Source: a bacterium
Lineage (GTDB): Bacteria > Babelota > Babeliae > Babelales > RVW-14
Assembly (NCBI GenBank): GCA_023249955.1
Contig: JAHFBR010000012.1
Coordinates: 1 to 14,863 of the forward strand
DNA length: 14,863 bases
Direction: 5' to 3'
Of this stretch, positions 14,016-14,863 are shown piece by piece (the stretch's first letter is position 1; each line of letters opens with the position of its first letter). The notes under the pieces are model-generated. The model had not been told where the DNA came from. It made no database searches and saw nothing but the letters and a program-made list of their open reading frames with translations. The position numbers and the translations under genes were made by a program.

Positions 14016-14213
14016 TTAAACAACTTTTTCAATTTTGCCAGCTTTAACACATTTGGTGCAAACAGCGCCACGAGTTACAGGTCGTTGACCTTTTAACTTA
14101 AAGCGAATCACATGAACGTTAGGATACACCCAGCGTTTTGTACGATTGTTTGCGTTACTTACCAGGTTTGCAACTTGCGGGCGCTTATCGCAAACGACAC
14201 AAATATTTGCCAT
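14016..14213 (-). CDS. rpmB: 50S ribosomal protein L28, zinc-binding (C+) form
   Basis: 65 aa from ATG at 14213. The family pattern is clear: MANICVVCDKRPQVANLVS, then NNRTKRWVYPNVHVIRFKLKG, then VCTKCVKAGKIEKVV. Two CxxC pairs (C5/C8 and C52/C55 in this numbering) make the zinc-ribbon C+ form. A TTG two codons upstream (14219) could extend the frame, but AAGGAT would then be only about 2 nt away, whereas it is 8 nt from the ATG; the ATG is therefore chosen. It is followed by rpsT 14 nt downstream. The usual partner in many bacteria is rpmG, which is not here. Confidence 0.95.
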   Translation of the reverse strand: MANICVVCDKRPQVANLVSNANNRTKRWVYPNVHVIRFKLKGQRPVTRGAVCTKCVKAGKIEKVV

Positions 14214-14278
14214 GTCCAAGATCCTTTCACAATTCGAATAACATGTCGTGAATATCAGTTTAACAAAAAAGTAGTTTT

Positions 14279-14308
14279 TTTAAAGATTTTGCCAATTAAA
14301 TCTTTAAA
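14279..14308. repeat. AT-rich 11-bp inverted repeat between ftsH and rpmB
   Basis: TTTAAAGATTT (14279-14289) and AAATCTTTAAA (14298-14308) are perfect complements with an 8-nt loop. On the minus strand the stem is followed by A residues and only later by a T run (TACTTTTTT), so it is at best an atypical terminator for ftsH. It could instead be a processing or regulatory structure ahead of rpmB. Confidence 0.6.
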
Positions 14309-14335
14309 CGCTAAATGCAGGCTGAAAATCTTTCT

Positions 14336-14863
14336 TTACTCTGCGTGAAAACTACTGCTTTCACGAGGTGGCATACCCAATAATGCATACACTTCGCTAG
14401 CCTGCAAAGTCTCTTTTTCAGCCAGGGTTTTGGCCAAAAGCTCAAGTTTTGAGCGGTTCTCTTCAATAAGCCGGATACCATTTTTGTGGCACTTCTGAAC
14501 GATATTATTGACCTCCTGGTCAATACGTTGAGAGGTGGCTTCAGAGAATTCGCGGGTATTCTGGATGTCGCGGCCCAGGTATGGATGCTCTTGCGCGAAG
14601 TTAAAATCAATAGGCCCCAAGTCCGACATGCCGTAGCGGCAGACCATGGTGCGAGCAATTTTGGTTGCTTTTTCAATGTCGTTGGAACAACCGGTGGTTT
14701 GGGTATTGAAGAACATATTTTCAGCAATCAGTCCGCCAAAGCAGATGGTGATGCGTCCCAAGAGCTCTTCTTTATTTTGCGAATACTTATCACGCTCTGG
14801 CAATGACCATGAAACGCCCAAGGCCCGTCCACGAGGTACAATTGTAACCTTGTGCAATGGATC
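14336..14863 (-). CDS. ftsH: ATP-dependent zinc metalloprotease FtsH, C-terminal part, truncated by the window edge
   Basis: The last 175 or so codons of FtsH, open to the right edge of the window. They cover most of the M41 peptidase domain: HKVTIVPRGRALGVSW near the edge, then FGGLIAENMFF, then TTGCSNDIEKATKIARTMV, whose Asp is the third Zn ligand. GMSDLGPI and the terminal helices follow (RIDQEVNNIVQKCHKNGIRLIEENRSKLELLAKTLAEKETL). The HEAGH Zn motif and the AAA+ and transmembrane parts lie outside. The family degrades unassembled membrane proteins and short-lived regulators at the inner membrane. The C-terminal tail is short and ends within about 15 residues of the last helix (PPRESSSFHAE). 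It lies upstream of rpmB on the same strand. Confidence 0.96.
   Translation of the reverse strand, partial: DPLHKVTIVPRGRALGVSWSLPERDKYSQNKEELLGRITICFGGLIAENMFFNTQTTGCSNDIEKATKIARTMVCRYGMSDLGPIDFNFAQEHPYLGRDIQNTREFSEATSQRIDQEVNNIVQKCHKNGIRLIEENRSKLELLAKTLAEKETLQASEVYALLGMPPRESSSFHAE

Noticed and set aside
14214..14219. TTG start giving L28 two extra residues
   Set aside because: The ribosome site would be about 2 nt from TTG; the ATG at 14213 has an 8-nt spacing and matches the family N-terminus.

Overview
The window looks like a compact bacterial chromosome segment, probably from an uncultured, host-associated, Gram-negative-type lineage. Five things point that way. The valyl-tRNA synthetase is of the archaeal-like 'type 2' form that I associate with Rickettsiales and some reduced bacteria. 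A nucleoside-salvage kinase is present. There is a lipobox of Gram-negative or general bacterial type. Several exported proteins of no recognisable family are present. Genes are tightly packed, with ATGA stop/start overlaps. Candidatus Dependentiae (TM6/Babeliae) is my best guess, but this is an inference from gene flavour, not a demonstrated placement. No mobile element, phage gene, CRISPR array, tRNA or rRNA was seen.

Layout. Positions 1-620 (minus) hold the N-terminal part of a SpoU/TrmH-family RNA 2'-O-methyltransferase that runs off the left edge. It is divergent from a deoxynucleoside kinase at 756-1454, which has a good sigma70-like promoter. The kinase converges on, and overlaps by 20 bp, the valS-ybeY pair on the minus strand (4331 back to 1435; the two genes overlap by ATGA). 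At 4563-5549 lies an exported alanine-rich protein of unknown function. A strong bidirectional terminator separates it from a convergent 73-aa membrane protein (5643-5864). Next on the minus strand is glyA (GTG start, own terminator). On the plus strand come two tandem small exported Gly-rich proteins that look like paralogues (7326-7643, 7666-8106), closed by a terminator.

The middle right part has the most unusual gene. At 8252-9742 is a thioredoxin reductase-thioredoxin fusion that begins with a lipoprotein signal (LSGC lipobox). It overlaps a HIT-family nucleotide phosphorylase/hydrolase gene by ATGA (9739-10260). A 634-aa exported protein of unknown function follows (10355-12259) with its own terminator. 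On the minus strand, reading from the right edge, are the 3' end of ftsH, rpmB (zinc-ribbon L28), rpsT, a VOC-domain protein, and an ABC-2-type ATPase without a neighbouring permease.

In terms of function, the housekeeping content covers translation and ribosome maturation (valS, ybeY, rpmB, rpsT, the rRNA methyltransferase), one-carbon metabolism (glyA), nucleotide salvage (dNK) and membrane proteolysis (ftsH). The accessory part is a set of exported proteins: the 328-aa Ala-rich protein, the two Gly-rich coiled-coil proteins, the lipoprotein TrxR-Trx and the 634-aa protein. These are the candidates for lineage-specific envelope or host-interaction functions. Every gap of about 100 bp or more was read for promoters and hairpins. 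The longest one (4332-4562) contains only a likely promoter, a palindrome and a T-rich tract.
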